Below, one piece after another: positions 9,223 to 17,530 of a stretch of 64,000 nt of DNA; the stretch's first letter is position 1; each line of letters opens with the position of its first letter. This stretch comes from Thalassobacillus devorans (lineage in GTDB: Bacteria > Bacillota > Bacilli > Bacillales > Halobacillaceae). The DNA is taken from the NCBI RefSeq assembly GCF_011761345.1, contig NZ_JAASRY010000002.1:496001-560000 (forward strand). The letters are read 5' to 3'. Below the pieces are notes generated by a model. That model had not been told where the DNA came from and did not search any database. It saw nothing but the letters and a program-made list of their open reading frames with translations. The position numbers and the translations under genes are program-made.

Positions 9223-9227
9223 GGGTG

Positions 9228-9251
9228 ATGAGTGATGGAGGGATCATTCAT
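9228..9251 (+). promoter_or_regulatory. Hairpin presenting the Shine-Dalgarno in its loop (expression platform)
   Basis: ATGAGTGAT (9228-9236) pairs with ATCATTCAT (9243-9251) over nine base pairs with one G-T wobble. The six-base loop is exactly GGAGGG, the ribosome-binding site, and the first two bases of the AUG (9250-9252) lie in the stem. It begins five bases behind the aptamer, pointing to translational control. Whether ligand turns expression on or off cannot be told from sequence. Confidence 0.65.
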
Positions 9252-9411
9252 GAGAAGAAATCAGCTGGACAGTCGGTTGGATTTGGAGTGGATAGTGCTG
9301 ATGGAAGAAGCCCGAGCCTTAGGGATTACGAAAGCGGAAATGGAGCAGTTTTTTAAGTTGAGGGAGAAAAGTGCCCAGGAGAAGCAAATAAATATGATTT
9401 TCACCAAATGA
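9250..9411 (+). CDS. SinI-like anti-repressor peptide (Sin dimerisation domain), 53 residues
   Basis: The 53-residue protein contains the Sin dimerisation helix pair: LDLEWIVLMEEARALGITK followed by AEMEQFFKLREKSAQ. This matches B. subtilis SinI in its LDxEWxxLMxEA core and KSA tail. SinI titrates the biofilm master repressor SinR by heterodimer formation, so an anti-repressor role is inferred. Spacing from GGAGGG to the ATG is seven bases. It has its own terminator and lies behind the c-di-GMP riboswitch, so its level is probably set by the second messenger. The nearby SinR-like protein lacks the domain SinI would bind, so the partner is probably elsewhere. Confidence 0.8.
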   Translation: MRRNQLDSRLDLEWIVLMEEARALGITKAEMEQFFKLREKSAQEKQINMIFTK

Positions 9412-9465
9412 TAGAACGCCAGATAAATATCGACTGGAAATTGACCCAGAGGATATAAAGTAACA

Positions 9466-9507
9466 AGACAAGCTGTGTTGGTTTCAGGGCACATGGCTTG
9501 TTTTTTT
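9466..9507 (+). terminator. Terminator after the SinI-like gene
   Basis: ACAAGC...GCTTGT stem with an inner TGTG/CACA block, then seven T. The rest of the 9412-9670 gap holds a dispersed palindrome and AT-rich promoter-like sequence. Confidence 0.8.
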
Positions 9508-9550
9508 ATCTTAAGAAATATATAAGTAAATCTAAAATTTAACCGTATGG

Positions 9551-9577
9551 ATTGGGCGATAAACCAAGTTTTTCTAA
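9551..9577. repeat. Short dispersed palindromic repeat, copy 1
   Basis: A 27-base unit with TTGG...CCAA arms around GCGATAAA, followed by AGTTTTTCTAA. It matches the unit at 52401-52427 at 23 of 27 positions. Confidence 0.5.
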
Positions 9578-9670
9578 TTACCAGTATTTTTTACTTTTCA
9601 TATCTCTCAAAATACGTCATAATATATATAAAATACTGAATATTCAGATTTTAAGGAAGGGTGGTCAGAT

Positions 9671-10162
9671 ATGTTATCAATTAAGATGTTGAAGCCCTAT
9701 TATGTTAAAGACGACGAGCGCTATATCCGAGTCGTTCTGGCCTACCAGTATTTTTCGTTATATGTAGATGGAGAGCTCTATCACTTTGTCCCGCTTGAAG
9801 CAAAAGAGATTATTATCGATCGCGATAAAAAGAAAGTACACAATGTCTTGGATATCTTTGTATTTCAACGAGGTAAAAAGATGATTTATGTATCGATCAC
9901 TGATCTTCTCCAGCTGCCTGACTTTCTGACTCACTTAAATTCGATAGTACGTCCTTATTTGAATGAAAAACCGGAAGCCAAAAGCAATGAACGAAAGGTA
10001 GATCCAGTAATGAAAACAAAAAACCAGAAGGAAGAAATGGAATTAGATGTTCTCTTCAAGGAATTAGAGCAACTTAATTTTAGTCGTATGATTGATATGG
10101 CTTTGGATAATCGAGACCGGGACACATTTTTTGATTTATTGGATAAAAAGAATTTTGCATAA
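9671..10162 (+). CDS. IDEAL-domain protein (YpiB-like), 163 residues
   Basis: An N-terminal domain of about 100 residues of mixed strands (WYVKDDERY-like opening, FVPLEAKEIIIDR, GKKMIYVSITDLLQLP) is followed by a charged linker. A C-terminal IDEAL domain ends the protein, recognisable by LNFSRMIDMALDNRDRDTF and FDLLDKKN. IDEAL proteins are Firmicute-specific and mostly of unknown role, probably in protein-protein contact. AAGGAAGG precedes the ATG and a clean terminator follows, so it is monocistronic. Its place between a SinI-like and a SinR-like gene may be coincidental. Confidence 0.75.
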   Translation: MLSIKMLKPYYVKDDERYIRVVLAYQYFSLYVDGELYHFVPLEAKEIIIDRDKKKVHNVLDIFVFQRGKKMIYVSITDLLQLPDFLTHLNSIVRPYLNEKPEAKSNERKVDPVMKTKNQKEEMELDVLFKELEQLNFSRMIDMALDNRDRDTFFDLLDKKNFA

Positions 10163-10167
10163 AAAAA

Positions 10168-10198
10168 GGCATTCCACATTTTAGTGGAGTGCCTTTTT
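10168..10198 (+). terminator. Terminator after the IDEAL-domain gene
   Basis: GGCATTCCAC/GTGGAGTGCC stem with one wobble, A-rich on the left and five T on the right; could act in both directions. Confidence 0.88.
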
Positions 10199-10388
10199 CA
10201 GGAATTACTATTTATGAGAAAAAATAAGTATAGATACATAAAATTGAGATATTGGAAGGAAAATGTTTTCAGAATAACTATTTGACTATTTTCTTTTCCA
10301 GGGTAATTCTATATACTTAGAGTAATATTCGTTATAATGAACAAGTGGAATTTAAGTTCTTTCAGGGAAAATGATGAGGGGGGTATTC

Positions 10389-10601
10389 ATGGTTGGGGAT
10401 CGTATAAAAGAGTTACGAGAGAAGCGTGGCCTGTCCTTAAGTGCGTTAGCTAAGTATTCGGGTGTCTCTAAGTCATACATTAGTAATATTGAACGAGGAA
10501 TCCAGAAAAACCCTTCTTTAATTGTAATGAAAAAATTAGCGGACACTCTGGATGTTCCCTTAGATGATCTAGCAGCATGGAAAATGGGGAAAGGCGATTG
10601 A
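10389..10601 (+). CDS. SinR-like XRE-family DNA-binding protein lacking the Sin domain, 70 residues
   Basis: The protein is one helix-turn-helix: MVGDRIKELREKRGLSLSAL, then GVSKSYISNIERGIQKNPSL, closely following the DNA-binding half of SinR including the ERxxQxNPS element after the recognition helix. It ends at residue 70, where SinR continues into its SinI-binding C-terminal domain, which is absent here. The start at 10389 fits GAGGGGGG five bases upstream and mirrors the SinR start. Inference: it could bind SinR-like sites but cannot be titrated by SinI in the known way. Other small XRE regulators are possible. Confidence 0.8.
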   Translation: MVGDRIKELREKRGLSLSALAKYSGVSKSYISNIERGIQKNPSLIVMKKLADTLDVPLDDLAAWKMGKGD

Positions 10602-10645
10602 GCTATCAATGTAATAACCTGTAAGATTCTAAATATATAAATCTG

Positions 10646-10688
10646 AACAAGCCAGGCACGGTATAATTACTGAACCGGGCTTGTTTTT
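10646..10688 (+). terminator. Terminator after the SinR-like gene
   Basis: AACAAGCC...GGCTTGTT stem with an internal GGT/ACC block, then a T run. Confidence 0.85.
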
Positions 10689-10808
10689 TTGTCGGATAAA
10701 TTAACTCTTTTCCTGAAAATATCAGAATAAACTTCATTATTTGACGTTCATATCACAATAGTTTTATTTCCTGGGCAATATTTTGTCAAAAATTAAAGGT
10801 GATTAGTT

Positions 10809-11450
10809 TTACTTACCTGATACATTTTGTTCTATATAACTAACTTCCCCTGGTTGGATGGTGGCCTGATCACTGGTCAGGTTAATGACCCATTTTGAAA
10901 ATGAATCTTCTAGTCCACTTTTAACAAATACAATGAATTCCACGTTATCCAAATAATTAATATCTTTTAATAAGTAATCTGAATTTCTAAGGCTGTTCTC
11001 CAACTTCCCTAGCAGTTTATAATCTGCGGTAACTTTCATTTCCTTCATTAGTTGTCGTTCAACTATTCCGGCAGCCCCAATAGCGGCGGAAACCGTGCTG
11101 GAATAAGCTCTGATCAGACCCCCTGCCCCTAGCTTAATGCCGCCGAAATACCTCGTTACAACTACTGCGGTATCTTTCAGTCCCTTTTTCTTCAGCACTT
11201 CCAGCATAGGGACCCCTGCCGTTCCACTTGGTTCCCCATCGTCATTAGCCTTTTGAATCAAGTCGTGTTCCCCAATCAAGTACGCGGAGCAATTATGAGT
11301 AGCATCGTTATGTTTTTTCTTAATTTCCTGGATAAACTGTTGGGCTGCTTCTTCTGTCTCGCAACGCTTTATGTATCCAATAAACCGTGACTTTTGGATG
11401 GTTATTTCTTCAGAACCTTCAGCTTTTACTGTATAATAGCTTTCTAACAT
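10809..11450 (-). CDS. yvyE: YigZ/IMPACT-family protein
   Basis: A protein of 213 residues with the YigZ/IMPACT N-terminal domain: KSRFIGYIKRC, HNCSAYLIG, DDGEPSGTAG, then VVVTRYFGGIKLGAGGLIRAY. The smaller C-terminal ferredoxin-like domain follows. The family is broadly conserved, possibly involved in translation or proteolysis, with no settled reaction. It is divergent from degS, as in B. subtilis where yvyE flanks degSU. GGAGG precedes the ATG. Confidence 0.88.
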   Translation of the reverse strand: MLESYYTVKAEGSEEITIQKSRFIGYIKRCETEEAAQQFIQEIKKKHNDATHNCSAYLIGEHDLIQKANDDGEPSGTAGVPMLEVLKKKGLKDTAVVVTRYFGGIKLGAGGLIRAYSSTVSAAIGAAGIVERQLMKEMKVTADYKLLGKLENSLRNSDYLLKDINYLDNVEFIVFVKSGLEDSFSKWVINLTSDQATIQPGEVSYIEQNVSGK

Positions 11451-11611
11451 AGTTAAAAAAACCTCCTAAGAACTTTATTATATAAGGGTTTCTATTTACC
11501 GGCAAATAAATTAACCATAAGATCTCCCAATAAATAAATTCCAGCAATACCCCCATAAAAATACTTAGGAAATTCGAATGAGTATGTGAATATTGATGGA
11601 GGAGTCGAGTG

Positions 11612-12754
11612 ATGAAAGAGACGAGAATTGAGGAAAAAGCACTTGATCAAGTCATTGAAGAAATGATTGATAATGTCACAAACAGCAAGGATGAGATCTT
11701 CCATATAGGAGAAGAGTCCCGCGGTGAATTTGAAAAAATTCAAAAAGATCTGCAAGAGACAAAAAGGCAGGTCATTTCTCTCATTGATGAAGGGGACAAG
11801 CTCGAACAGCGGGTCCGATTATCCCGAATGCGTCTATCTGAAGTCAGTAAATATTTCGATCAATATTCAGAAAGCCAGATCCGTGAGGTTTACGAACAGA
11901 CACACCAGTTGCAAATGGATCTGTCTGTTAAGAGAGAAAAAGAAAAGCAGTTGAGGGAACGGCGGAATGATCTTGAGCGACGGCTGAAAAGTCTGGAGTC
12001 TACAGTGCAGCGTGCAGAAGGTCTGGTAAGTAAGATATCGGTTGTTCTTAATTACCTGAATGAAGATTTTCGCAATGTCTCGGAGGCTTTGGAAGACGCA
12101 AAGGAAAAGCAGGAGTTTGGCTTGCGTATTATCGAGGCCCAGGAAGAAGAGCGCAGGAAACTTTCGAGGGAGATCCACGATGGACCAGCTCAAATGCTCG
12201 CCAACGTAATGATTCGATCTGACCTTGTGGACCGGACATTCCGTGAACGTGGAGTTGACGAAGCATTGGCTGAAATAAAAAGTGTTAAGCAAATGGTTCG
12301 ATCTGCTTTATACGAAGTACGCCGGATCATATATGATTTACGGCCGATGGCATTAGATGACCTTGGTTTAATCCCCACGCTGAAAAAATATTTACACACG
12401 GTAGAGGAATACAATGACAACTTAACAGTTCCTTTTACCAATATAGGGAAAGAAAGGCGTATCGACAGCAAGTATGAAATTGCGTTGTTTCGCCTGGTGC
12501 AAGAAGCTGTCCAGAATGCAGTGAAGCATGCGGAGGCTACGGAAATCCTGGTAAAAGTAGAGTTGAAGGGGAAGGCTGCAATTTTAATCATTAAGGATAA
12601 TGGCAAGGGATTTGACACTGCCGTAAAAAAAGATGAATCATTCGGGCTTTTAGGAATGAAAGAGCGTGTCGATATGCTGGAAGGCGAGCTTACCATTGAT
12701 TCTAAAATTGATGAGGGAACGGTCGTTATTATCCAGGTCCCTTTAGAGAGGTAA
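11612..12754 (+). CDS. degS: Sensor histidine kinase DegS
   Basis: A cytosolic kinase of about 380 residues without membrane segments. The N-terminal 170 residues are a signal-sensing coiled coil (KEKQLRERRNDLERRLKSLE). The HisKA_3 domain follows with phospho-histidine in SREIHDGPAQM near residue 190 and YEVRRIIYDLRPMALDDLGL. The ATPase domain has the N box AVQNAVKHA and DNGKGFD. It phosphorylates DegU to control exoenzymes, competence and motility. ATG 11612 is preferred over the overlapping GTG 11609 because GGAGGAG is better spaced. Confidence 0.95.
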   Translation: MKETRIEEKALDQVIEEMIDNVTNSKDEIFHIGEESRGEFEKIQKDLQETKRQVISLIDEGDKLEQRVRLSRMRLSEVSKYFDQYSESQIREVYEQTHQLQMDLSVKREKEKQLRERRNDLERRLKSLESTVQRAEGLVSKISVVLNYLNEDFRNVSEALEDAKEKQEFGLRIIEAQEEERRKLSREIHDGPAQMLANVMIRSDLVDRTFRERGVDEALAEIKSVKQMVRSALYEVRRIIYDLRPMALDDLGLIPTLKKYLHTVEEYNDNLTVPFTNIGKERRIDSKYEIALFRLVQEAVQNAVKHAEATEILVKVELKGKAAILIIKDNGKGFDTAVKKDESFGLLGMKERVDMLEGELTIDSKIDEGTVVIIQVPLER

Positions 12755-12925
12755 TTTTAGGTAAGACTACCTAAAATTAAAAAAATGATTTATAATGAAT
12801 AATAAAATAGGAACATGGACTTATATTTTGTTCAATACTTCAATTTGAAGTTTTTTGAGCGGGAGAATAGGGAATTTAGTCACGTAGTTTACCCAGAAAT
12901 TATGAGATGGGGAGGAAAAGGACAA

Positions 12926-13606
12926 ATGACAACACAAATCGTATTGATCGATGACCATAAACTTTTTCGAGAAGGCGTTAAGCGAATTTTAGACTTTGAA
13001 GCCAGCTTTGAAGTTGTAGCAGAAGGTGACGATGGGGATACAGCGGTGGATTTGGTTGAACAGCATGATCCTGATGTCGTATTGATGGATATAAATATGC
13101 CGAATATGAACGGGGTTGAGGCAACTGCCGAACTGATCAGCCGTTATCCTGAATTGAAAGTAATTGTACTTTCTATCCATGATGATGAAAACTATGTAAC
13201 CCATGCGCTGAAAACCGGGGCACAGGGCTATTTGTTGAAAGAGATGGATTCCGATGCTCTGATTGAAGCTATCAAAGTGGTAAGCGAAGGCGGTTCTTAC
13301 CTTCATCCGAAGGTCACCCACAATCTTGTTGCTGAATACCGTCGTCTCTCCGAAACGGCAGAGAATGGTCAGTCTTTCCAAACAATTGAATACCGCAAGC
13401 CATTACATTTGCTGACACGCCGCGAATGCGAGGTTCTACAGCTTTTGGCTGATGGAAAAAGTAACCGGGGCGTCGCTGAATCATTGTACATCAGTGAAAA
13501 AACGGTTAAAAACCATGTAAGCAATATCCTGCAAAAAATGAATGTCAACGACCGTACTCAGGCGGTAGTAACTGCTATCAAGAACGGCTGGGTTGAAGTG
13601 CTTTAA
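12926..13606 (+). CDS. degU: Response regulator DegU (NarL/FixJ type)
   Basis: A regulator of 226 residues, partner of DegS. The receiver domain has acidic pocket DDH, phospho-acceptor D55 in LMDINMPN and YLLKEMD with the conserved lysine. The LuxR-type DNA-binding domain is C-terminal ([32 protein letters not shown]). It controls degradative enzymes, competence and flagellar genes, several of which follow here. The start at 12926 has GGAGG ten bases upstream and matches the B. subtilis N-terminus; the longer frame from 12815 lacks a ribosome-binding site. A 171-base gap after degS may hold an autoregulated promoter. Confidence 0.96.
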   Translation: MTTQIVLIDDHKLFREGVKRILDFEASFEVVAEGDDGDTAVDLVEQHDPDVVLMDINMPNMNGVEATAELISRYPELKVIVLSIHDDENYVTHALKTGAQGYLLKEMDSDALIEAIKVVSEGGSYLHPKVTHNLVAEYRRLSETAENGQSFQTIEYRKPLHLLTRRECEVLQLLADGKSNRGVAESLYISEKTVKNHVSNILQKMNVNDRTQAVVTAIKNGWVEVL

Positions 13607-13615
13607 GCGTGGATA

Positions 13616-13646
13616 AAGCCTCTGGACGACTCGTCCAGAGGCTTTT
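13616..13646 (+). terminator. Terminator after degU
   Basis: A 12-bp perfect stem AAGCCTCTGGAC/GTCCAGAGGCTT, loop of five, then T. Confidence 0.93.
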
Positions 13647-13813
13647 TAAATGAAAGTTATATTAATCTATGTGTTGATATAGCATTGAAACTTACGTTGT
13701 AGTACATGGAGGAAATATTTTTATTTCCATAACACAGTTTGATGAAAAATGGCTGTGGTTCATGTAAAATAAAAGCAAGCAATAGAAATAAGCAGAAAGG
13801 AGCACGATGCCCT

Positions 13814-14656
13814 ATGAAAACAGCGGTGTTGACTGATAGTACGGCATATATACCTGAGGACCTGCGCAACGCCCATCATATACATATGGTTCCATTGAAT
13901 GTAATTATAAACGATGAATCCTACCGGGAAGAAATTGATATCCAAGCCGGTGAATTTTACGAAATGATGCGTCAAAGCGAAGAATTACCTAAAACTTCGC
14001 AGCCATCCATCGGTTATGTGACAGAAAAGCTGGAGGAGCTTTCCCGAGATTATGATGCGGTTGTGGCTATCCATCTTTCCAGTGGTATCAGTGGAACCTA
14101 CCAGGGGACTGTTACAGCCGGTGAAATGGTAGAGGAAATCGATGTCTATCCATTTGATTCTGAATTGAGTGCCATGATGCAAGGTTTTTATGTACTGGAG
14201 GCAGCTGAAATGGCAGATAACGGTGCAACACCGGAGCAAATTTTGTCCCGTCTGGAAGAAATGAAACAGACAATGCGTGCTTATTTTATGGTCGATGATT
14301 TGACTAATCTCTATCGTGGAGGACGGCTATCAGGCGCTCAAAAGATTTTCGGAAGTCTGTTACAGGTGAAACCGGTGCTTCACTTTGTCGATACGAAAAT
14401 TGTCCCGTTTGAAAAGATCCGTACGAGAAAAAAAGCAGTCAAACGGATTCTTTCGTTATTTGAAGAGGACGCTGAAAAGGGAGATACAATCAAAGCCTCG
14501 GTTATCCATGGTAATTGTGAAGCTGATGCAGAAGAGATCAAGCAGGATTTAGAATCACGTTTCCCTAATATTGAAATAACAATCAGCTATTTTGGGCCAG
14601 TCATCGGTACGCACCTTGGTGAAGGCGCCCTTGGACTTGGCTGGTATAAAAAATAA
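13814..14656 (+). CDS. DegV-family fatty-acid-binding protein
   Basis: A 280-residue DegV-family protein. Members bind a fatty acid and can present it to fatty-acid kinase FakA for phospholipid synthesis. Marks are AVLTDSTAYIP at the start, EELPKTSQPS, IHLSSGISGTY, the DLTNLYRGGRLSG motif and a C-terminal GPVIGTHLGEGALG. The start at 13814 is preferred because AAAGGAG lies eleven bases upstream and it begins the recognisable domain. It occupies the position of yviA between degU and comFA. Confidence 0.93.
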   Translation: MKTAVLTDSTAYIPEDLRNAHHIHMVPLNVIINDESYREEIDIQAGEFYEMMRQSEELPKTSQPSIGYVTEKLEELSRDYDAVVAIHLSSGISGTYQGTVTAGEMVEEIDVYPFDSELSAMMQGFYVLEAAEMADNGATPEQILSRLEEMKQTMRAYFMVDDLTNLYRGGRLSGAQKIFGSLLQVKPVLHFVDTKIVPFEKIRTRKKAVKRILSLFEEDAEKGDTIKASVIHGNCEADAEEIKQDLESRFPNIEITISYFGPVIGTHLGEGALGLGWYKK

Positions 14657-14677
14657 GGAGGGCTTCTCCCTCCTTTT
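14655..14677 (+). terminator. Terminator after the degV-family gene
   Basis: AAGGAGGG/CCCTCC(TT) hairpin overlapping the stop codon, then TTTT. Confidence 0.75.
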
Positions 14678-14696
14678 ATAACTGGAGTGATCACAA

Positions 14697-16136
14697 TTGA
14701 ATAAAAAATTCTCCTGCTTCCAGGAATTGTTTTCCTACGATTACTCCTGGATTCCTTCCACACTGGAAAAAGCAACACCCCCTCCCGATCCTCTCCATGA
14801 TCACTTATCTGCCTTTATGACTGGTAAATTATTGCTCCGCAATGAAATTCCCTTAGATGATGAATCATTTCAGCAAATGGAATCATCTGATCTGCTCGCA
14901 ACGATACCTGCAATCGAAAAACATCCCTGGGGATATAAGTGCCGCCGCTGTGGCAATCGAAAAGGTCATCTTTTCGCTTCCCTTCCTGATGGAGCGGTCT
15001 ATTGCCGGAACTGTATCATGATGGGACGTATTTCCGAAAAGGAACACCTATATGCTTATCGACTTGATGTTCAATGGCCAAAGCATATCGGCGCCTGTCA
15101 ATGGAATGGGGTACTGACGACCGCTCAACAACATGCTTCAAACCAAATTCTCTCTGCCATTGATAAAGGCAGCCTGCGACTTTTAGTCTGGGCGGTGTGT
15201 GGGGCCGGCAAAACAGAAATGCTGTTTCCGGGATTAAACCTTGCTTTTGCTCAAGGGAAGCGGGTTTGCCTCGCAACGCCTCGTGCTGATGTCGTCCAAG
15301 AGCTGCTTCCCCGTTTCCGGTCGGCATTCCCGCACGTAGAGATCCAGGCCCTGCATGGCGCCAGTAATGATAAAAGTGGAAGTGCTCAATTCATTATTGC
15401 CACCACACACCAACTTCTCCGCTTTGGAAGGGCATTTGATGTTATGGTTATCGATGAAATTGATGCTTTTCCATTTCATAAGGATAAATCGCTACCTTAT
15501 GCTGCAGACCGGGCAGCAAGAAAAACTGCGGCCCTTATTTATTTGACCGCTACTCCCCGTCCTAAACACGAACGAGAGATTGCTCGTAAACGACTTCCGG
15601 TAGTATTTGTACCGCGGCGTTTTCATGGACATCCTCTACCTGTTCCCCAATTTATCACTGCCTTTGATTTCAGAAAGACCTTAAAACATCGTGAGCTTTC
15701 ACCTAAAATCCTGCATTGGCTCAGGAAGCGAGTTAAGGCTGACCGTCAATTATTAATCTTTGTTCCTACGATTGAAGATGCAGTTATCGTAACCGAGATC
15801 TTAGCCGACTCTATCCCATCTATTACTTCCGTACATGCTTCCGACCCTGAGCGAAGCCAAAAAATTCAATTTTTCCGTAACAAATCTTATGAAGCTTTAG
15901 TTACGACAACAATTTTAGAAAGAGGTGTTACGTTCCCTTCTGTGGATGTCCTGGTATTTGATAGCGGACATCAGGTATTTGATCAGGCAGCCCTGATTCA
16001 AATTGCAGGCCGTGCTGGCCGGAGTCCGGACGACCCGGATGGAGAAGTAATATTTTTTCATCAAGGTAAAACGGAGGCGATGGTGAAGGCTGTGGAGACC
16101 ATTCGGAAAATGAACAAGCTGGGACGGAGGGTGTAG
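14697..16136 (+). CDS. comFA: Competence DNA-uptake helicase ComFA
   Basis: A DEAD/DEAH-like ATPase of 479 residues driving import of single-stranded DNA during transformation. Visible parts are an N-terminal four-cysteine zinc motif (CRRCG ... CRNC, near residues 82-107), Walker A VCGAGKTEM, DEID in place of DEAD, LTATPRP, and the helicase C-terminal motif ILERGVTFPSVD with QIAGRAGRSPDDPDG. The start is a TTG with GGAGTGA six bases upstream. The stop is one base before comFC; comFB, between them in B. subtilis, is absent. Confidence 0.95.
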   Translation: MNKKFSCFQELFSYDYSWIPSTLEKATPPPDPLHDHLSAFMTGKLLLRNEIPLDDESFQQMESSDLLATIPAIEKHPWGYKCRRCGNRKGHLFASLPDGAVYCRNCIMMGRISEKEHLYAYRLDVQWPKHIGACQWNGVLTTAQQHASNQILSAIDKGSLRLLVWAVCGAGKTEMLFPGLNLAFAQGKRVCLATPRADVVQELLPRFRSAFPHVEIQALHGASNDKSGSAQFIIATTHQLLRFGRAFDVMVIDEIDAFPFHKDKSLPYAADRAARKTAALIYLTATPRPKHEREIARKRLPVVFVPRRFHGHPLPVPQFITAFDFRKTLKHRELSPKILHWLRKRVKADRQLLIFVPTIEDAVIVTEILADSIPSITSVHASDPERSQKIQFFRNKSYEALVTTTILERGVTFPSVDVLVFDSGHQVFDQAALIQIAGRAGRSPDDPDGEVIFFHQGKTEAMVKAVETIRKMNKLGRRV

Positions 16137-16137
16137 C

Positions 16138-16821
16138 ATGCGTTGTTTAAATTGTCATGAAATAATATTACATCAAGTTACCTGGTCCAACCTCTTCTCA
16201 CCTCCATCCGATGCGATAATTTGTGAAAGCTGTTTTACTCAGTTGGAAAGGATCAGCATGCCTCAATGCTCCATTTGTGCCCGGCCTATGGCTAGGGGTA
16301 AAATTTGCAAAGATTGTGAGAGATGGGAACGTGATGAATCATGGCGGGGAATACTTGAAAAAAACGTAGCTGTATTTAATTATAATGAAGCGATGAAAAA
16401 TATCGTAGCTCGTTGGAAGTATAGAGGTGACTATATATTGATAGAAATGTTCAAATATGAAATCCAGGAGGTATTTCAGTTGCATTTCAGTCAACAGGAT
16501 CTTCTGCTTGTACCTATTCCCCTTAGCCAAGAACGTATGAGTGAGCGAGGTTTTAATCAGGCTTTGGCTATTGCAGCATTAATAAAGGCTCCGGTGCGTG
16601 AAGTCCTGACCCGCATCCATGGAGAAAAACAGTCGAAAAAGAGCCGAAAAGAAAGAGTGAATACGGAAAACCCATTTCAACTCCTGGAACAAGTCTCAAA
16701 GCCTGTTCTTTTAGTAGATGACCTTTATACTACTGGTACCACATTGAGACATGCGGCCAAACTGTTGAAAGAAGGAGGGGCGCCGGCTGTCTATTCCTTT
16801 ACTTTGGTTCGGAGTGGATAA
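16138..16821 (+). CDS. comFC: Competence protein ComFC (phosphoribosyltransferase-like)
   Basis: A 227-residue ComF-family protein needed for DNA uptake together with ComFA. The N-terminus carries zinc-finger cysteine pairs (CLNC, CESC, CSIC, CKDC). The C-terminal half is a PRTase-like fold with LLVPIPLSQERMSERGFNQ and the PRPP loop VLLVDDLYTTGTT. The ATG follows the comFA stop by one base, with GGAGGGTG inside comFA, so translation is coupled. Confidence 0.95.
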   Translation: MRCLNCHEIILHQVTWSNLFSPPSDAIICESCFTQLERISMPQCSICARPMARGKICKDCERWERDESWRGILEKNVAVFNYNEAMKNIVARWKYRGDYILIEMFKYEIQEVFQLHFSQQDLLLVPIPLSQERMSERGFNQALAIAALIKAPVREVLTRIHGEKQSKKSRKERVNTENPFQLLEQVSKPVLLVDDLYTTGTTLRHAAKLLKEGGAPAVYSFTLVRSG

Positions 16822-16885
16822 AAGGTTGTCGGATACGGCTGGTTTGACGATATATTAAGTAACTGGGAAAGCGAGGAGGGTTTGT

Positions 16886-17179
16886 ATGGAGGAGAAACTA
16901 TCTAATTGCCGCCGGTGCGGGAGGATATTCGTGCAAAACATGCACCCTTTATGCCAGCAATGTCTTCAAGAAGAAGAATCCGAGTATAGAAAAATATATG
17001 ATTTCATCAGGAAGAGGAAGAGCCGTGAAGCCTCTGTCGCCGAAGTAATGGCCGAAACAAGTGTAGCGCATGACAGTATTATGAAATTTGTCAAGGAAGA
17101 GCGGCTTCGTACAAGAGTATCTGACAGACATAAGTCGCAAACCTGGGACAGTTGTAAAAGGGAAAAAAGTAGCATTTAA
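16886..17179 (+). CDS. yvyF: Flagellar operon protein YvyF, short form
   Basis: A 97-residue protein with an N-terminal zinc-ribbon CRRCGRIF ... CQQC and the following EEESEYRKIYDFIRKRK helix, then VAEVMAETSVAHDSIMKFVKEERL, a winged-helix-like segment as in YvyF/TIGR03826 proteins. The family usually continues to about 130-140 residues with a second cysteine motif, which is missing; the tail has only one cysteine. Either a natural short form or a C-terminal frameshift. The role is unknown; it opens the late flagellar cluster. Confidence 0.75.
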   Translation: MEEKLSNCRRCGRIFVQNMHPLCQQCLQEEESEYRKIYDFIRKRKSREASVAEVMAETSVAHDSIMKFVKEERLRTRVSDRHKSQTWDSCKREKSSI

Positions 17180-17202
17180 CTATAGAGGGGATACGACGAT
17201 AA
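17176..17202 (+). promoter_or_regulatory. Sigma-D-type promoter for flgM
   Basis: TTAA, exactly 15 bases, then GACGATAA resembles the motility sigma factor consensus TAAA-N15-GCCGATAT. It lies 49 bases before flgM and mirrors the clearer site in front of fliD. Confidence 0.65.
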
Positions 17203-17250
17203 AAAGAGTAAATATAAGTGACGGCAATCATTAGAGTGAGGTGAACGAGA

Positions 17251-17517
17251 ATGAAAATAAACGGATCAAATCATGTTAATTTGAATCCTTATCACAAACA
17301 TTTGAATAGGCAAACGGAGATGAAGCAATCTTACCAGCAGGAAGACAAGGTGGAAATCTCCCCTAAGGCAAAGAGTTTACAAGAAAACGCCAGCACGGAT
17401 CCTGCCCGGGAAAAGAAGGTAGCAGATATCAAACAGGCAATTGAACAGGGAGAATATAAAGTAGATGCAGAGAAAACGGCTCAGAAAATGATTGAATTCT
17501 GGAACAGTCGGAAATAA
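17251..17517 (+). CDS. flgM: Anti-sigma factor FlgM
   Basis: An 88-residue FlgM, which holds the flagellar sigma factor SigD inactive until the hook is complete. The signature DKVEISPKAKSLQ lies in the middle, followed by the sigma-binding helices REKKVADIKQAIEQGEYKVD and AEKTAQKMIEFW. The N-terminal 30 residues are polar and disordered-looking. GAGGTGAACGAG precedes the ATG and a sigma-D-like promoter lies upstream, consistent with feedback control. Confidence 0.93.
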   Translation: MKINGSNHVNLNPYHKHLNRQTEMKQSYQQEDKVEISPKAKSLQENASTDPAREKKVADIKQAIEQGEYKVDAEKTAQKMIEFWNSRK

Positions 17518-17530
17518 GGGGGCTCCTGCC

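Noticed and set aside
12815-12925. N-terminal extension of DegU
   Set aside because: The added residues do not match the family and there is no ribosome-binding site before 12815, while 12926 has GGAGG and the DegU start.
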